The notes: a model not told the origin generated them from the letters alone. A stretch of 44,037 bases of DNA from CAYSCZ01 sp964429655 (GCA_964429655.1 CAYSCZ010000022.1:1-44037), one strand, 5' to 3'. Shown: positions 35,576-43,903, counted from the stretch's first letter. Translations and numbers: made by a program.

Positions 35576-36167
35576 AGGTTACATCAAGTTCAGATGCCAT
35601 TGGATAAATGGTGCATTATTACCTCAAGAAAGACTAAAGGATTTAATCTATTGGAGAAATGTTTTGTATGAAAAGCAGCTGATTGGTGCCTATCCAAGTG
35701 GTATTGGTTTCGGTAATATCAGTGTTCGATATCAAAAGGATCAATTCATCATATCCGGATCAGCCACCGGTAATTTGGAAAAATTAAATGAACAACATTT
35801 TTCATTGGTCTCTGATTTTGATACTACTAAAAACGAATTGCACTGTTTCGGGCCAATAAAAGCATCTTCAGAATCTATGAGCCATGGTACAATTTACAGA
35901 TTAGATGATTCATTTAATGCTGTGATCCATATCCACAATCCCGCCCTGTGGGATCGACTGTTGTATCGTGTCCCAACCACAAAGGCTAATGTCCCTTATG
36001 GTACACCGGAAATGGCAGGGGAGATTGAACGATTATACAAGGAAGAAGACCTATCCGACAGAAAAATAATAACCATGGCCGGTCACAAGGAGGGGATATT
36101 CACGATGGGAGCGGATCTGGAAGAAGCTGGCAATGTGTTGTTTGGTTATTATGACAGTTTATCATGA
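35568..36167 (+). CDS. Class II aldolase/adducin family protein coupled to mtnA
   Basis: 199 residues. Metal and catalytic residues of class II aldolases are present: GNISVR (49-54), Glu102 in SSESMSHG (FucA Glu73 equivalent), His121 and His123 in VIHIHNPALW, and His173 in MAGHKEGIF. The family includes fuculose-phosphate aldolase, ribulose-phosphate epimerase and MtnB dehydratase. Overlap with mtnA makes an MtnB or 5-deoxyribulose/methylthioribulose-1-phosphate aldolase role likely. No mtnC, mtnD, mtnK or mtnP gene is in the window, so a full methionine salvage set is not shown. The protein is a little shorter than FucA. Confidence 0.85.
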   Translation: MDEGYIKFRCHWINGALLPQERLKDLIYWRNVLYEKQLIGAYPSGIGFGNISVRYQKDQFIISGSATGNLEKLNEQHFSLVSDFDTTKNELHCFGPIKASSESMSHGTIYRLDDSFNAVIHIHNPALWDRLLYRVPTTKANVPYGTPEMAGEIERLYKEEDLSDRKIITMAGHKEGIFTMGADLEEAGNVLFGYYDSLS

Positions 36168-36238
36168 TCTTTTATCAAGGGATGAAGCCAAATAATTATT
36201 TCTTGAAAGCTACAAAGACCTCGCAATAACTTCCCTAA

Positions 36239-36257
36239 CCTAGAGCATCAAACTAGG
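36239..36257. other. Short hairpin in a convergent intergenic gap
   Basis: CCTAG (36239-36243) pairs with CTAGG (36253-36257) across a 9-base loop, with weaker outer pairing. It has no U-tract. It sits between the aldolase gene and the EF-G paralogue, where transcription from both sides must end. Weak call. Confidence 0.3.
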
Positions 36258-36294
36258 ATAAGGATGTCATTCAATTCGATAATTTCTGCACGGT

Positions 36295-38424
36295 TTACGC
36301 TTCTTCCGGGTGGTGTTCGTACTCGTCGATCAGACGCTTCTGAACGTCATAAGGCACTAATGCATACTCTGAAAATTTACTGGTAAAGCTGGCCCTACCC
36401 TGGGTAATGGATCTTAAAGTAGTGGTGTACTTATCCAGTTCCGCCAGCGGTGTTTTGCACTTAATCAGCTGATAATGTCCTTTGGCATCCACGCCCATGA
36501 TCACCGATCTCCTGGTTTGCAGATCAGTCATCACATCACCCATCAATTCTTCAGGCACCAAAACCTCCAGCTCATAGAGTGGCTCCATAATTTTTGGATC
36601 TGCTTTAAAGAATGATTCTTTAAAAGCCATCCTTCCTGCGATCTTAAAAGCCATATCATTGGAGTCTACAGGATGCATTTTGCCATCAAATATGATTACC
36701 CTGATGTCGCGCACGTAGCAGCCGGTGAGTGGCCCGCGTTCCATCATCTCAAGCACACCTTTTTGAATGGAGGGAATAAACCTGGCATCGATGGCACCAC
36801 CTACGATACAGTTGTAAAAGACTAATTTCCCGCCCCATGCCAGTGGAATCTCTTCCCTACCCCTGATGCTGTACCCCACAGGCTCCTGCATGTCCTCAAG
36901 ATAGGGTTGTATCTTCATGCTAACTTCACCAAACTGACCTGCACCACCCGATTGTTTTTTATGACGATAGACACTTTCTGCGCTGTTATGTATGGTCTCG
37001 CGATAAGCAATCTTTGGCGACTCAAAATAAATATCCATCTTATAGGTGTTTTCCAGTATCCACTTCACCACGTTGAGGTGCAGCTCACCCTGGCAACCAA
37101 TGATCAACTGCTTCAGCTCATTGGAGAACCCCACTTCTATGGTAGGGTCTTCCTCCTGGATTTTATGTAAAACTTCCCCCAATTTTTCTTCATCAGACCG
37201 ATTATTGGCCTTGATAGCCATTCTCAATCTTGGCTCAGGGAACTCCATAGGTGCGATGGCCTGGTTCGCATCTTTACTTCGTAGTGTTTGATTGGTATGG
37301 CTGTCTTTAAGCTTCAGCGTAGCACCAATGTCGCCGGTTACCAGTTTATCCACCTGTTCACGTTTCTGTCCGTCAATTATGAATAGCTGATTCATTCTTT
37401 CCATCTGACCTGTCTGATGGTTGATCAGTTCAGTCCCTTCTGAAATTTCACCGGAAACGACCTTGAAAAAGGTCATCCTGCCAAGGTTGGGCTCCACTAA
37501 TGACTTATAAACAAACAACTCAGCCGGCCCTTTGGGATCTCTGGGTATCTTATCTCCTTTCATGGAATGATCGGGAGCTGCATCCACAGCTGATGGTGCG
37601 ACATTATCAATAAAACCCATTAATCTGCCACTTCCCATGTTTTTCTCGGCAGAAATACAAAATATTGGAAAAACGTCATGATTGAGCATGCCTATCCTTA
37701 ATCCTTCCCGCATCTCATCCTCATCGAGTGTGCCTTTTTCAAAATATAATTCCATCAAGCCGTCGTCATTTTCCGCAGCTTTCTCGACCAGTTGATTGTG
37801 CAATTCATCAGCGCTTTCTTTTTCTGAATCAGGTATTGGTATTTTTTCGGGTTTTCCGCCTTCCTCAGGAAATTTATAGCAGGTCATTTTTAACAGATCA
37901 ATGATCTGATTAAAACCCTCCCCTTCATTTATCGGGTATTGCATTAATGTTGCAGCACTTCCAAAACGTTTTTTGATAGACTCATAGGCGCTATCAAAGG
38001 ATGATTTCGGATGATCCAATTGGTTGACGGTAAAGATGGTTGGCTTGCTGAACTGATCAACATAGTTCCAAATCAATTCAGTACCGATTTCAACCCCGTG
38101 TTGGCTATTAATAAGAAAAACACAGGTATCTGCCACTCTCACAGAAGCGATCACCTCCCCGATAAAATCATCCAGACCCGGGGTGTCTAAAATATTAATC
38201 TTATAATTTCTCCACTCCGTATGAAGAAGGGTTGTATAAACACTGCTTTCCCGCTCATGTTCGATGAGATGATAATCAGAAACCGTATTATGGCTTTCAA
38301 CTTTTCCCCTTCTGTTGATTAATCCTGCTTCATAAATCATTGTTTCTGCAAGGGTGGTCTTCCCTGATTTTGTGCTTCCAAGAAGGACGATATTTTTAAT
38401 ATGCTTTTGATCAAATACTTTCAT
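36295..38424 (-). CDS. Elongation factor G-like translational GTPase (EF-G paralogue)
   Basis: 709 residues from the preferred start at 38424 (MKVFDQKHIKNIVLLG). The open frame extends 39 codons further, but that segment is hydrophobic and unlike the family. G1 is GSTKSGKT (16-23), DTPG is 80-83, and the G4 motif is NQLD (134-137) instead of NKxD. The switch I region is divergent (NTVSDYHLIEHERESSVYTT). Domains II to V follow, including KQSGGAGQFGEV (domain IV) and EPLYELEVLVPEELMGDVMTDLQTRR (domain V). Such EF-G-like paralogues accompany the housekeeping EF-G in Bacteroidota, and their role is unsettled. The thioesterase gene lies upstream on the same strand. Confidence 0.88.
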   Translation of the reverse strand: MKVFDQKHIKNIVLLGSTKSGKTTLAETMIYEAGLINRRGKVESHNTVSDYHLIEHERESSVYTTLLHTEWRNYKINILDTPGLDDFIGEVIASVRVADTCVFLINSQHGVEIGTELIWNYVDQFSKPTIFTVNQLDHPKSSFDSAYESIKKRFGSAATLMQYPINEGEGFNQIIDLLKMTCYKFPEEGGKPEKIPIPDSEKESADELHNQLVEKAAENDDGLMELYFEKGTLDEDEMREGLRIGMLNHDVFPIFCISAEKNMGSGRLMGFIDNVAPSAVDAAPDHSMKGDKIPRDPKGPAELFVYKSLVEPNLGRMTFFKVVSGEISEGTELINHQTGQMERMNQLFIIDGQKREQVDKLVTGDIGATLKLKDSHTNQTLRSKDANQAIAPMEFPEPRLRMAIKANNRSDEEKLGEVLHKIQEEDPTIEVGFSNELKQLIIGCQGELHLNVVKWILENTYKMDIYFESPKIAYRETIHNSAESVYRHKKQSGGAGQFGEVSMKIQPYLEDMQEPVGYSIRGREEIPLAWGGKLVFYNCIVGGAIDARFIPSIQKGVLEMMERGPLTGCYVRDIRVIIFDGKMHPVDSNDMAFKIAGRMAFKESFFKADPKIMEPLYELEVLVPEELMGDVMTDLQTRRSVIMGVDAKGHYQLIKCKTPLAELDKYTTTLRSITQGRASFTSKFSEYALVPYDVQKRLIDEYEHHPEEA

Positions 38425-38549
38425 AAGTTCAAAAATTTTTGGTGGGACAATAATAACATCGGATTTTAATTTAATGTCAATTGGTAAAAAACACAAATGC
38501 TTGATAATAATACAACTTGAAGCACCTGTTTTCATAATCACTTGAACGC

Positions 38550-39002
38550 CTAATTACTTTTTTTATCCGGTATCCATGAAAAATCATCCGTTCTGGGCAT
38601 GTTTATCAGCATATCCTTCAGCGCTTTCGGTGGTACAATTGTTTTTCTTTTTTGCAAATCCAGCCATGCTCCGTCTACGTATATCCTGCAAGCCAATGTA
38701 AGCTCAGGTTTATAGATTTCATGGAAAATTTTCCATTTAGAACCATCTTTCCGTAAAGCGGCACAACTGCAGCTTACCGTAATACTTTCATTAAGATTTA
38801 CTTCTCTGATAAAATAGGTTTCCTCTTTAAACAAAATTGGGCCAAGGTCTAATCTTTTGAACATATTTATCGGGAAACCATGGTCATGGAAGTAAGCAAT
38901 TCTGGCTTGTGCGGCATAGTCATTATAGCTAGAATGCCGCATATGATTGTTGGCATCAATACTAGCCCATAGTACTTCAAATTTTTTAGAATATATATTC
39001 AT
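38550..39002 (-). CDS. Acyl-CoA thioesterase (4HBT hotdog fold)
   Basis: 150 residues. The 4HBT signature is VLWASIDANNHMRHSSYNDYAAQAR (about 9-33), with the Asp-x-Asn-x-His-Met core containing the catalytic Asp. FKEETYFIREVNLNESITV then gives the central strands. These enzymes release fatty acids or aromatic acids from CoA; the substrate cannot be read. It is probably co-transcribed with the EF-G-like gene, whose preferred start is 125 bases after this stop. Divergent from the small secreted protein gene. Confidence 0.87.
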   Translation of the reverse strand: MNIYSKKFEVLWASIDANNHMRHSSYNDYAAQARIAYFHDHGFPINMFKRLDLGPILFKEETYFIREVNLNESITVSCSCAALRKDGSKWKIFHEIYKPELTLACRIYVDGAWLDLQKRKTIVPPKALKDMLINMPRTDDFSWIPDKKSN

Positions 39003-39177
39003 GTTGTTATTATTGAATTAAAAAGACAAAAACTACTTCTATTTAGCGTTAATCAAAATAATATATTGATTTGTAATAATAAGAGACATAAATAATTATT
39101 ATATAAAGTTTAATAAATGATTTACAAAATTTCATTCTGATTTTGTAACCTTTCCAAAAAGGTGGATTTCCCAATAA

Positions 39178-39193
39178 TGTACACTTTTGTACA
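39178..39193. promoter_or_regulatory. Palindromic TGTAC-N6-GTACA site
   Basis: TGTAC (39178-39182) and GTACA (39189-39193) form an inverted repeat centred about 98 bases upstream of the start point predicted from the sigma-54-like site. That distance suits an enhancer-binding activator. Inference only. Confidence 0.35.
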
Positions 39194-39257
39194 TAAATGA
39201 ACACAAAATAATGTTTTGATTTTTTTCAAATCACTGACTATCAATATGTTAATAGTT

Positions 39258-39274
39258 TTGGCACACATTTGGCA
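39258..39274 (+). promoter_or_regulatory. Sigma-54-like promoter (-24/-12)
   Basis: TTGGCACACATTTGGCA has GG (39260-39261) and GC (39272-39273) separated by exactly 10 bases. Its -24 half TTGGCAC is a full match and its -12 half TGGCA differs from TTGCA by one base. Initiation would fall near 39284, 27 bases before the ATG at 39311. Bacteroidota often encode RpoN; whether this genome does is not visible. Confidence 0.5.
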
Positions 39275-39310
39275 CATTTTGTTACAGCTAAACACTAATA
39301 CACAAACAAA

Positions 39311-39673
39311 ATGAAAAATACTGTTATGATTACCGAAATGAAGATTATCGCTGTACTTATTGCCCTAATTTCACTGTTCCATGTAAATGTCCAGGCTGAA
39401 ACCGAAGATGATGAAAAGAAAAATAAAAAAGAAGAAACTACGAAGATCACATTAAAACAAGAAATTAAAATATATAAAGACGTTTTACAGCAACTGAATG
39501 CCGAATCCAATAGTGTTCACGTTATCCTAATGAACGAGCATAACGAAATAGTAATGAAAGCTGAGGTCCCATATATTGATGTAATCACTGAAGATGCTAC
39601 CATAGCTGATATCATGAAAGACAGTGAACTAATTGTGGAAGGATATAATACATTCATCTACAAGAGATTTTAA
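39311..39673 (+). CDS. Small secreted protein of unknown function
   Basis: 120 residues. MKNTVMITEMKIIAVLIALISLFHVNVQAE is a signal peptide; internal ATGs at codons 6 and 10 are possible starts. It is followed by an acidic/basic linker (TEDDEKKNKKEE) and a compact domain: a helix (TLKQEIKIYKDVLQQLNAE), then strands SVHVILMNEHNEIVMKAEV and ending ELIVEGYNTFIYKRF. No family is recognised. It is a single gene behind a sigma-54-like promoter and ends with a terminator embedded in the neighbouring gene, so it is independently and perhaps tightly regulated. Confidence 0.7.
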   Translation: MKNTVMITEMKIIAVLIALISLFHVNVQAETEDDEKKNKKEETTKITLKQEIKIYKDVLQQLNAESNSVHVILMNEHNEIVMKAEVPYIDVITEDATIADIMKDSELIVEGYNTFIYKRF

Positions 39674-39707
39674 ACAACTTTTTTTTCATAATACGCTAAT
39701 AATAAAG

Positions 39708-39734
39708 AGGAGCTCTATGGGCTCCTTTTTTTTA
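39708..39734 (+). terminator. Terminator shared with the 3' end of the SAM hydroxide adenosyltransferase gene
   Basis: AGGAGC (39708-39713) pairs with GCTCCT (39721-39726), followed by TTTTTTTT. The stop codon of the convergent minus-strand gene (39715-39717) lies in the loop, and the U-tract encodes the lysine codons of that protein's C-terminus. Confidence 0.85.
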
Positions 39735-40572
39735 TGCCTATCCCCCACTCGTTACCATAGCTGATATCATATTTTTGACTAAAATTTCCTTTATTGACCG
39801 CCAATCCAACTTTATCAGAGGAATCGAAATAGATCATAGGCTCGCCTGCGCTCACCCCACCAAAGGTTTTACTAAAAAACAGGTCTTTATCGAATACTTT
39901 TTTATCCTTTTCCCATATTTCAATAGTGAATATGGCTTTTTCAACGATATCAAATAATTCATGGAATTCTGTTGAAGAGATATTGGTGGAAATATTCCCA
40001 AAAGGCATTTCAACATTAGTCAGTACTCCCCAGAGTTCATTATTCTTAATTCGAACATCTGGTGTACCTGATAGTAAGACAAGTCTATCAATTGGTATTT
40101 CTTTTCCCATTTCTTCCGGGACATTTTTATTGGAGGCAATTAAAGATGCAACATAAATAAAAACATCACGGCCATGAAAAGTATGAATATTATTAGATCC
40201 CGGTCGTCTGAACCTTTTGTCGTTAATATAATATACTTTATGAATAACACCTTCCTGTAACAGAAGAGTCAGCAATCCGTTATCCGGTGCCACAATGTAA
40301 TGCTCTTCCTTAGTTACTGCTATTACACCTTTTCGTTCTGTTCCTACCCCGGGATCCACTACTGCGGTAAATACAGAACCTGGTGGCCAAAATTTTATGG
40401 TTTCTGATAACACATTGGCGGCGTTCAATATGTTATATGGTTCGATTTCATGGGTAATATCGATGATCGTTATATCTTTATTAATGGTTAATGCTACGCC
40501 TTTCATCACCCCAACAAAATGCTCTTTTGTGCCAAAATCAGTAATCAGCGCAATTAATCCTGATGTTTTCAT
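39715..40572 (-). CDS. SAM hydroxide adenosyltransferase (DUF62, chlorinase/fluorinase superfamily)
   Basis: 285 residues, the family length. The N-terminal domain reads IALITDFGTKEHFVGVMKGV, IIDITHEIEPYNILNAANVLSE, GSVFTAVVDPGVGTERKGV and YIVAPDNGLLTLL, all hallmarks of PF01887. The C-terminal beta-barrel domain begins near residue 165. Housekeeping members use SAM and water (hydroxide) to give adenosine and methionine; halogenase members carry specific insertions that I do not see here. The stop lies inside the terminator hairpin of the convergent gene. The link to the mtnA/aldolase pair is only proximity (4 kb). Confidence 0.9.
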   Translation of the reverse strand: MKTSGLIALITDFGTKEHFVGVMKGVALTINKDITIIDITHEIEPYNILNAANVLSETIKFWPPGSVFTAVVDPGVGTERKGVIAVTKEEHYIVAPDNGLLTLLLQEGVIHKVYYINDKRFRRPGSNNIHTFHGRDVFIYVASLIASNKNVPEEMGKEIPIDRLVLLSGTPDVRIKNNELWGVLTNVEMPFGNISTNISSTEFHELFDIVEKAIFTIEIWEKDKKVFDKDLFFSKTFGGVSAGEPMIYFDSSDKVGLAVNKGNFSQKYDISYGNEWGIGIKKRSP

Positions 40573-40689
40573 ATCCTTTGGTTTTTCTACAAATCGATGT
40601 CTTATTCCATTAGAAAATTAACCTTAAAAAAATGAAAGCTACTTTTTGTGTTACTATATTTATGAATCACAAGAAAAAACCAGCATGGC

Positions 40690-41847
40690 ATGTCTCTTAA
40701 ATTAGTTATAAAAACGTTTAAATTCATTGCCTATATTGTGGTAACCACATTATTCACCGGCTTAATGGTTCATTTCCTGAAAGCTGGAGACATCCATAAA
40801 GGGTGGGAACAGCTGGTATTTTTCGGAAAGTTTTACAGCTCTCCAGAAGATCTGAAAGAAAAGGTATATAAATCTTTTAGCGAAGCAGAAACGGAATATG
40901 AATTGGTGAAAGACCGTTTTGAAGAAATCGAAAGGGATTCACTTAATCGCATCATTCATTCCATATTCGGCACTTATCTTGACCCTAAATCCCAAACCAT
41001 CATATCGATGCTTGTGGAAAGAAAAGATATGACCCTTACAGAAAAAGTAAAATATGCTGAGAAAGAATTTGAAAGTGATGCTTTTTCCTCAAAAGAGAAA
41101 GAAAAGTTTAGAGAAAAATTTGCTGAAGTCTCAAAGTTATTTTTCTTATTCAGTGATGAAGATAATTTTGAAAAAGTGAAGGCATGTACCCACATCATTA
41201 AGATGGAATCTTTCAATCCGATGTACCACTACAATGCCATAAGATCAACCATTGAGTTTGCTTTCAACTTCACGGACATCAACAACATCGGTTTTTTCAC
41301 CAAAGAATTGATGCTGGACCGGGCATTTGCGGATCATAAGATGAAGGACTGGGAAATACAGGGGTTCACAGAATTACAAGCCGAGGAGGTGGACAGTGCT
41401 TTTAAAGTTTTTCACGGGTACCTGGAGGAGATCAAAAAATCTGAACTGAAAAATAAGGATTCATTGATATTTCATCACATAAATGTCTTCATCGACCAGT
41501 TGAATGATACCTCTTTCCTCGTACTGGAAAAAGAATACCCGACTCAACTAATGGATGTGGTTGTAAAAAATTTAAAAACTATATTCCTGGAATTAAGAAA
41601 TTCTAAAAGTACAGCCTATCAGGAACTGGTAGCACTAAAGTTGTTGTCAGAGATCGGTCATTTTGAATTTAACTTCTTTATAAAATATGACGACCTCTTT
41701 TATGAGTTTATGGAGGATATTGAAAGCTTGCCGGCTGAAGAAAAGCATGATCTTTTATCTGAATTTATAGACCATCTTGAACATATTTCCAGTGAGACCT
41801 ACACCTATTATATCGATAAACTCAGGTCTTCCCTAAGCCATTATTAA
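40690..41847 (+). CDS. Membrane-anchored helical protein of unknown function
   Basis: 385 residues. An N-terminal membrane helix (about 11-28, FIAYIVVTTLFTGLMVHF) is followed by a soluble, Glu/Lys-rich, nearly all-helical region with a TPR-like feel (SKLFFLFSDEDNFEKVKACTH, DSAFKVFHGYLEEIKKSELK), but no clear repeat consensus. No catalytic motif is seen. The start follows an out-of-frame ATG five bases earlier. The stop overlaps the stop of the response regulator gene tail-to-tail by 4 bases. Function unknown. Confidence 0.7.
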   Translation: MSLKLVIKTFKFIAYIVVTTLFTGLMVHFLKAGDIHKGWEQLVFFGKFYSSPEDLKEKVYKSFSEAETEYELVKDRFEEIERDSLNRIIHSIFGTYLDPKSQTIISMLVERKDMTLTEKVKYAEKEFESDAFSSKEKEKFREKFAEVSKLFFLFSDEDNFEKVKACTHIIKMESFNPMYHYNAIRSTIEFAFNFTDINNIGFFTKELMLDRAFADHKMKDWEIQGFTELQAEEVDSAFKVFHGYLEEIKKSELKNKDSLIFHHINVFIDQLNDTSFLVLEKEYPTQLMDVVVKNLKTIFLELRNSKSTAYQELVALKLLSEIGHFEFNFFIKYDDLFYEFMEDIESLPAEEKHDLLSEFIDHLEHISSETYTYYIDKLRSSLSHY

Positions 41848-42224
41848 GGCATAACTTCAGCAATTTTCATAAAGAGGCTTTCCTCAGTAATCGGTTTGGT
41901 AACCCAATTACAATATTCTATGCTAAGCATTCTAAGCCTGGTATGTTTATCCGATAAAGCAGTAATAAAAACTATTGGTGTATTGTGAGATTTTCTGAGT
42001 TCCTCAGCTACCTCCAAACCTGTCATTTTTTCTGCTAATATACCATCCATTATTATTACATCAGGAGATGTTTCCGTCACTAATTCTATCACTTTTTCCC
42101 CCGTATCTGTTTTTCCTACCAACTCAAAACCATGATTATACAGCATCACCTCTAAAGACATCAAGGTGATGAGATCATCCTCTACGAGTAATGCCTTTTT
42201 TTTCTTATTTGAGTCTTTTGCCAT
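41844..42224 (-). CDS. Single-domain response regulator (CheY-like)
   Basis: 126 residues from the preferred ATG at 42224 (MAKDSNKKKK; the ATG at 42230 adds MI). The receiver domain has the acidic pair in LLVEDD, phosphoacceptor Asp in VIIMDG (residue 60; 62 from the longer start), Thr in FITALS and the switch Lys in VTKPI. There is no output domain, so it would relay phosphate or bind a partner. No histidine kinase is nearby. The gene overlaps the end of the convergent unknown gene by 4 bases. Confidence 0.9.
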   Translation of the reverse strand: MAKDSNKKKKALLVEDDLITLMSLEVMLYNHGFELVGKTDTGEKVIELVTETSPDVIIMDGILAEKMTGLEVAEELRKSHNTPIVFITALSDKHTRLRMLSIEYCNWVTKPITEESLFMKIAEVMP

Positions 42225-42306
42225 AATCAAAACTGATACTTGGTGAAGATAATCACCTATTTTGTTTTTAAATTAAAATTTTCTAACACAATTCAACATT
42301 TTATAA

Positions 42307-42963
42307 ATGAATTTAACATACCAGTATAAAAATAAAGATTATCAATTTAGCGCAATCACTGAAGGCTCTGAAAATACTAAGGCAACAATTATCTTATGTC
42401 ATGGTGCAGGTGCAGGAATGAAGCATCCATTTATGGAAACGCTTGCAAATGGATTAATTTCTCACAACATTAGAGTGGTAAGGTTTAACTTTCCCTACAT
42501 GGAAAGTGGCAGAAAAAGTCCGGGAGCACCATTAACATCCCTTCTGGCAATTCAGGAAATCGTTAGATATGTTCAACGTGCTATTACTACTCCATTATTT
42601 TTAGGAGGAAAATCTTACGGCGGAAGAATGTCCTCTCATGCTGTATATGAAAAATATGTGGGTAATATCGAGGGCCTGATTTACTTTGGTTTTCCTTTAC
42701 ATGCACCAGGAAAACCATCATTAAAACGTGCCGAACATATAAAAGAAATATCAAGTCCAATGCTTTTCCTTCAGGGAACCAAAGATAAATTGGCGGAGGC
42801 AGGACTGATCAAACAGTTAGAAATACCAAACCCTGACAGTAAAATAGTATTCTTTGAGAACGCGGACCATTCGTTTAAAGTACCCGGAAAGGATATGGAA
42901 GAGACTTCTGATCGTCTGGCACTTGAAACTTCTGAATGGATCAATCAAATACTTAATCCATGA
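42307..42963 (+). CDS. Alpha/beta hydrolase (KANL3/Tex30-like small family)
   Basis: 218 residues. An oxyanion-region motif LCHGAGAGMKHPFM at 30-43, nucleophile elbow GGKSYGGR (Ser103), Asp160 in LQGTKDKLAE and His188 in FFENADHSFKV complete the triad. The short compact form without a cap matches the KANL3/Tex30-like hydrolases. The substrate is unknown. The stop overlaps the start of the arginase-family gene by 4 bases (ATGA), so the two are coupled. Confidence 0.85.
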   Translation: MNLTYQYKNKDYQFSAITEGSENTKATIILCHGAGAGMKHPFMETLANGLISHNIRVVRFNFPYMESGRKSPGAPLTSLLAIQEIVRYVQRAITTPLFLGGKSYGGRMSSHAVYEKYVGNIEGLIYFGFPLHAPGKPSLKRAEHIKEISSPMLFLQGTKDKLAEAGLIKQLEIPNPDSKIVFFENADHSFKVPGKDMEETSDRLALETSEWINQILNP

Positions 42964-43769
42964 ACCAATACATATTCTTCCCTCAATGGCAGGGCTCAGG
43001 AGATTCTACTGAAATTTTTTTTGGAGCAAAACAATTATTAAATTCTGTTAAAAAAGATTACCCATTCCATGAAATTGAAGTAAGTACGGAAAAAGAAGAA
43101 GGTGTTTTTTATAAGATTAACAATTTCGAAGTATTGTTAAACCAATTAAGGAGATGTAAGCGTGCGGTCAATGAAAAAACACCTAAAAAAATATTTACCC
43201 TTGGCGGTGATTGCGGTGTTGAGTTAATTCCTGTCTCCTATCTAAACTCCAGATATAAAAACATGGCTGTGTTGTGGCTGGATGCGCATGGCGACTTAAA
43301 TACCCCTGAATCTTCACCTAGTAGTAACTTTCATGGAATGCCTTTAAGGACATTATTAGGTGAAGGGAATGAGACCTTTCTTAAGGAGCTAATTTCAAAT
43401 ATTACTCCTAAACAAGTATTTTTAGTTGGTACCAGGGACCTTGATCGATCCGAACAAAATTATATATCTAAAAATAATGTTGAATTATTGACTGATGATA
43501 ATATTCTGGAATTACCAGGCAAGCTCTACGAAAAAGGCTTTGAACATATTTACATCCACCTTGATCTGGATATATTAGCTACTAATCAGTTTCCATATGT
43601 TAAAGTTCCAAGCAGAAATGGAATCCGTATTAACATAGTTGAGCAATTGATAAAAGCATTAAAGGATACATTCATAGTTACTGGAGGAAGTGTTTTAGAA
43701 AGCATCCCGATGGATGGTGCATCATCGGATATGGCCGGAAGTTTATTACATTTGGTATTTGAAAAATAA
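42960..43769 (+). CDS. Arginase/agmatinase-family protein with altered metal site
   Basis: 269 residues of the ureohydrolase fold. Metal-site motifs: LGGDCGVELIP (82-91), WLDAHGDLNTPE (106-117, Asp108/His110/Asp112) and IHLDLDIL (199-206, Asp202/Asp204). The first motif is normally GGDHS, with the His binding one manganese; here the His is Cys85. The other ligands remain, so the site may hold a different metal or only one. The same GGDC variant occurs in some arginase-family proteins of unknown specificity. Substrates of the family are guanidino compounds (arginine, agmatine, formimidoylglutamate). Confidence 0.82.
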   Translation: MNQYIFFPQWQGSGDSTEIFFGAKQLLNSVKKDYPFHEIEVSTEKEEGVFYKINNFEVLLNQLRRCKRAVNEKTPKKIFTLGGDCGVELIPVSYLNSRYKNMAVLWLDAHGDLNTPESSPSSNFHGMPLRTLLGEGNETFLKELISNITPKQVFLVGTRDLDRSEQNYISKNNVELLTDDNILELPGKLYEKGFEHIYIHLDLDILATNQFPYVKVPSRNGIRINIVEQLIKALKDTFIVTGGSVLESIPMDGASSDMAGSLLHLVFEK

Positions 43770-43828
43770 AGAAGGTATACATTGATAATGTCCCTGGAAT
43801 CTCTATTTTTGCACTCATTTTTGAAGTT

Positions 43829-43903
43829 CGGGGTGTAGCACAGTCCGGTTAGTGTACCTGGTTTGGGACCAGGGGGTCGCAGGTTCGAATCCTGCCACCC
43901 CGA
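43829..43903 (+). tRNA. tRNA-Pro (anticodon TGG)
   Basis: A complete cloverleaf of 75 bases. The acceptor stem is CGGGGTG (43829-43835) with CACCCCG (43896-43902) and discriminator A. The anticodon stem CCTGG/CCAGG closes the loop TTTGGGA, giving TGG (Pro). The T-arm is GCAGG-TTCGAAT-CCTGC. CCA is not encoded. An antisense frame across it is spurious. Confidence 0.95.

Larger units (their letters stand above)
39003..39310. other. Divergent control region between thioesterase and secreted protein genes
   Basis: 308 bp, very AT-rich. The right half contains the sigma-54-like promoter and an upstream palindrome listed separately. The left half should hold the minus-strand promoter, but no consensus is clear. 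Confidence 0.5.

Noticed and set aside
39253..39260. TAGTTTTG as a Bacteroidota -7 promoter box for the small secreted protein gene
   Set aside because: It fits TAnnTTTG but has no TTTG box at the right spacing and overlaps the better sigma-54-like site.
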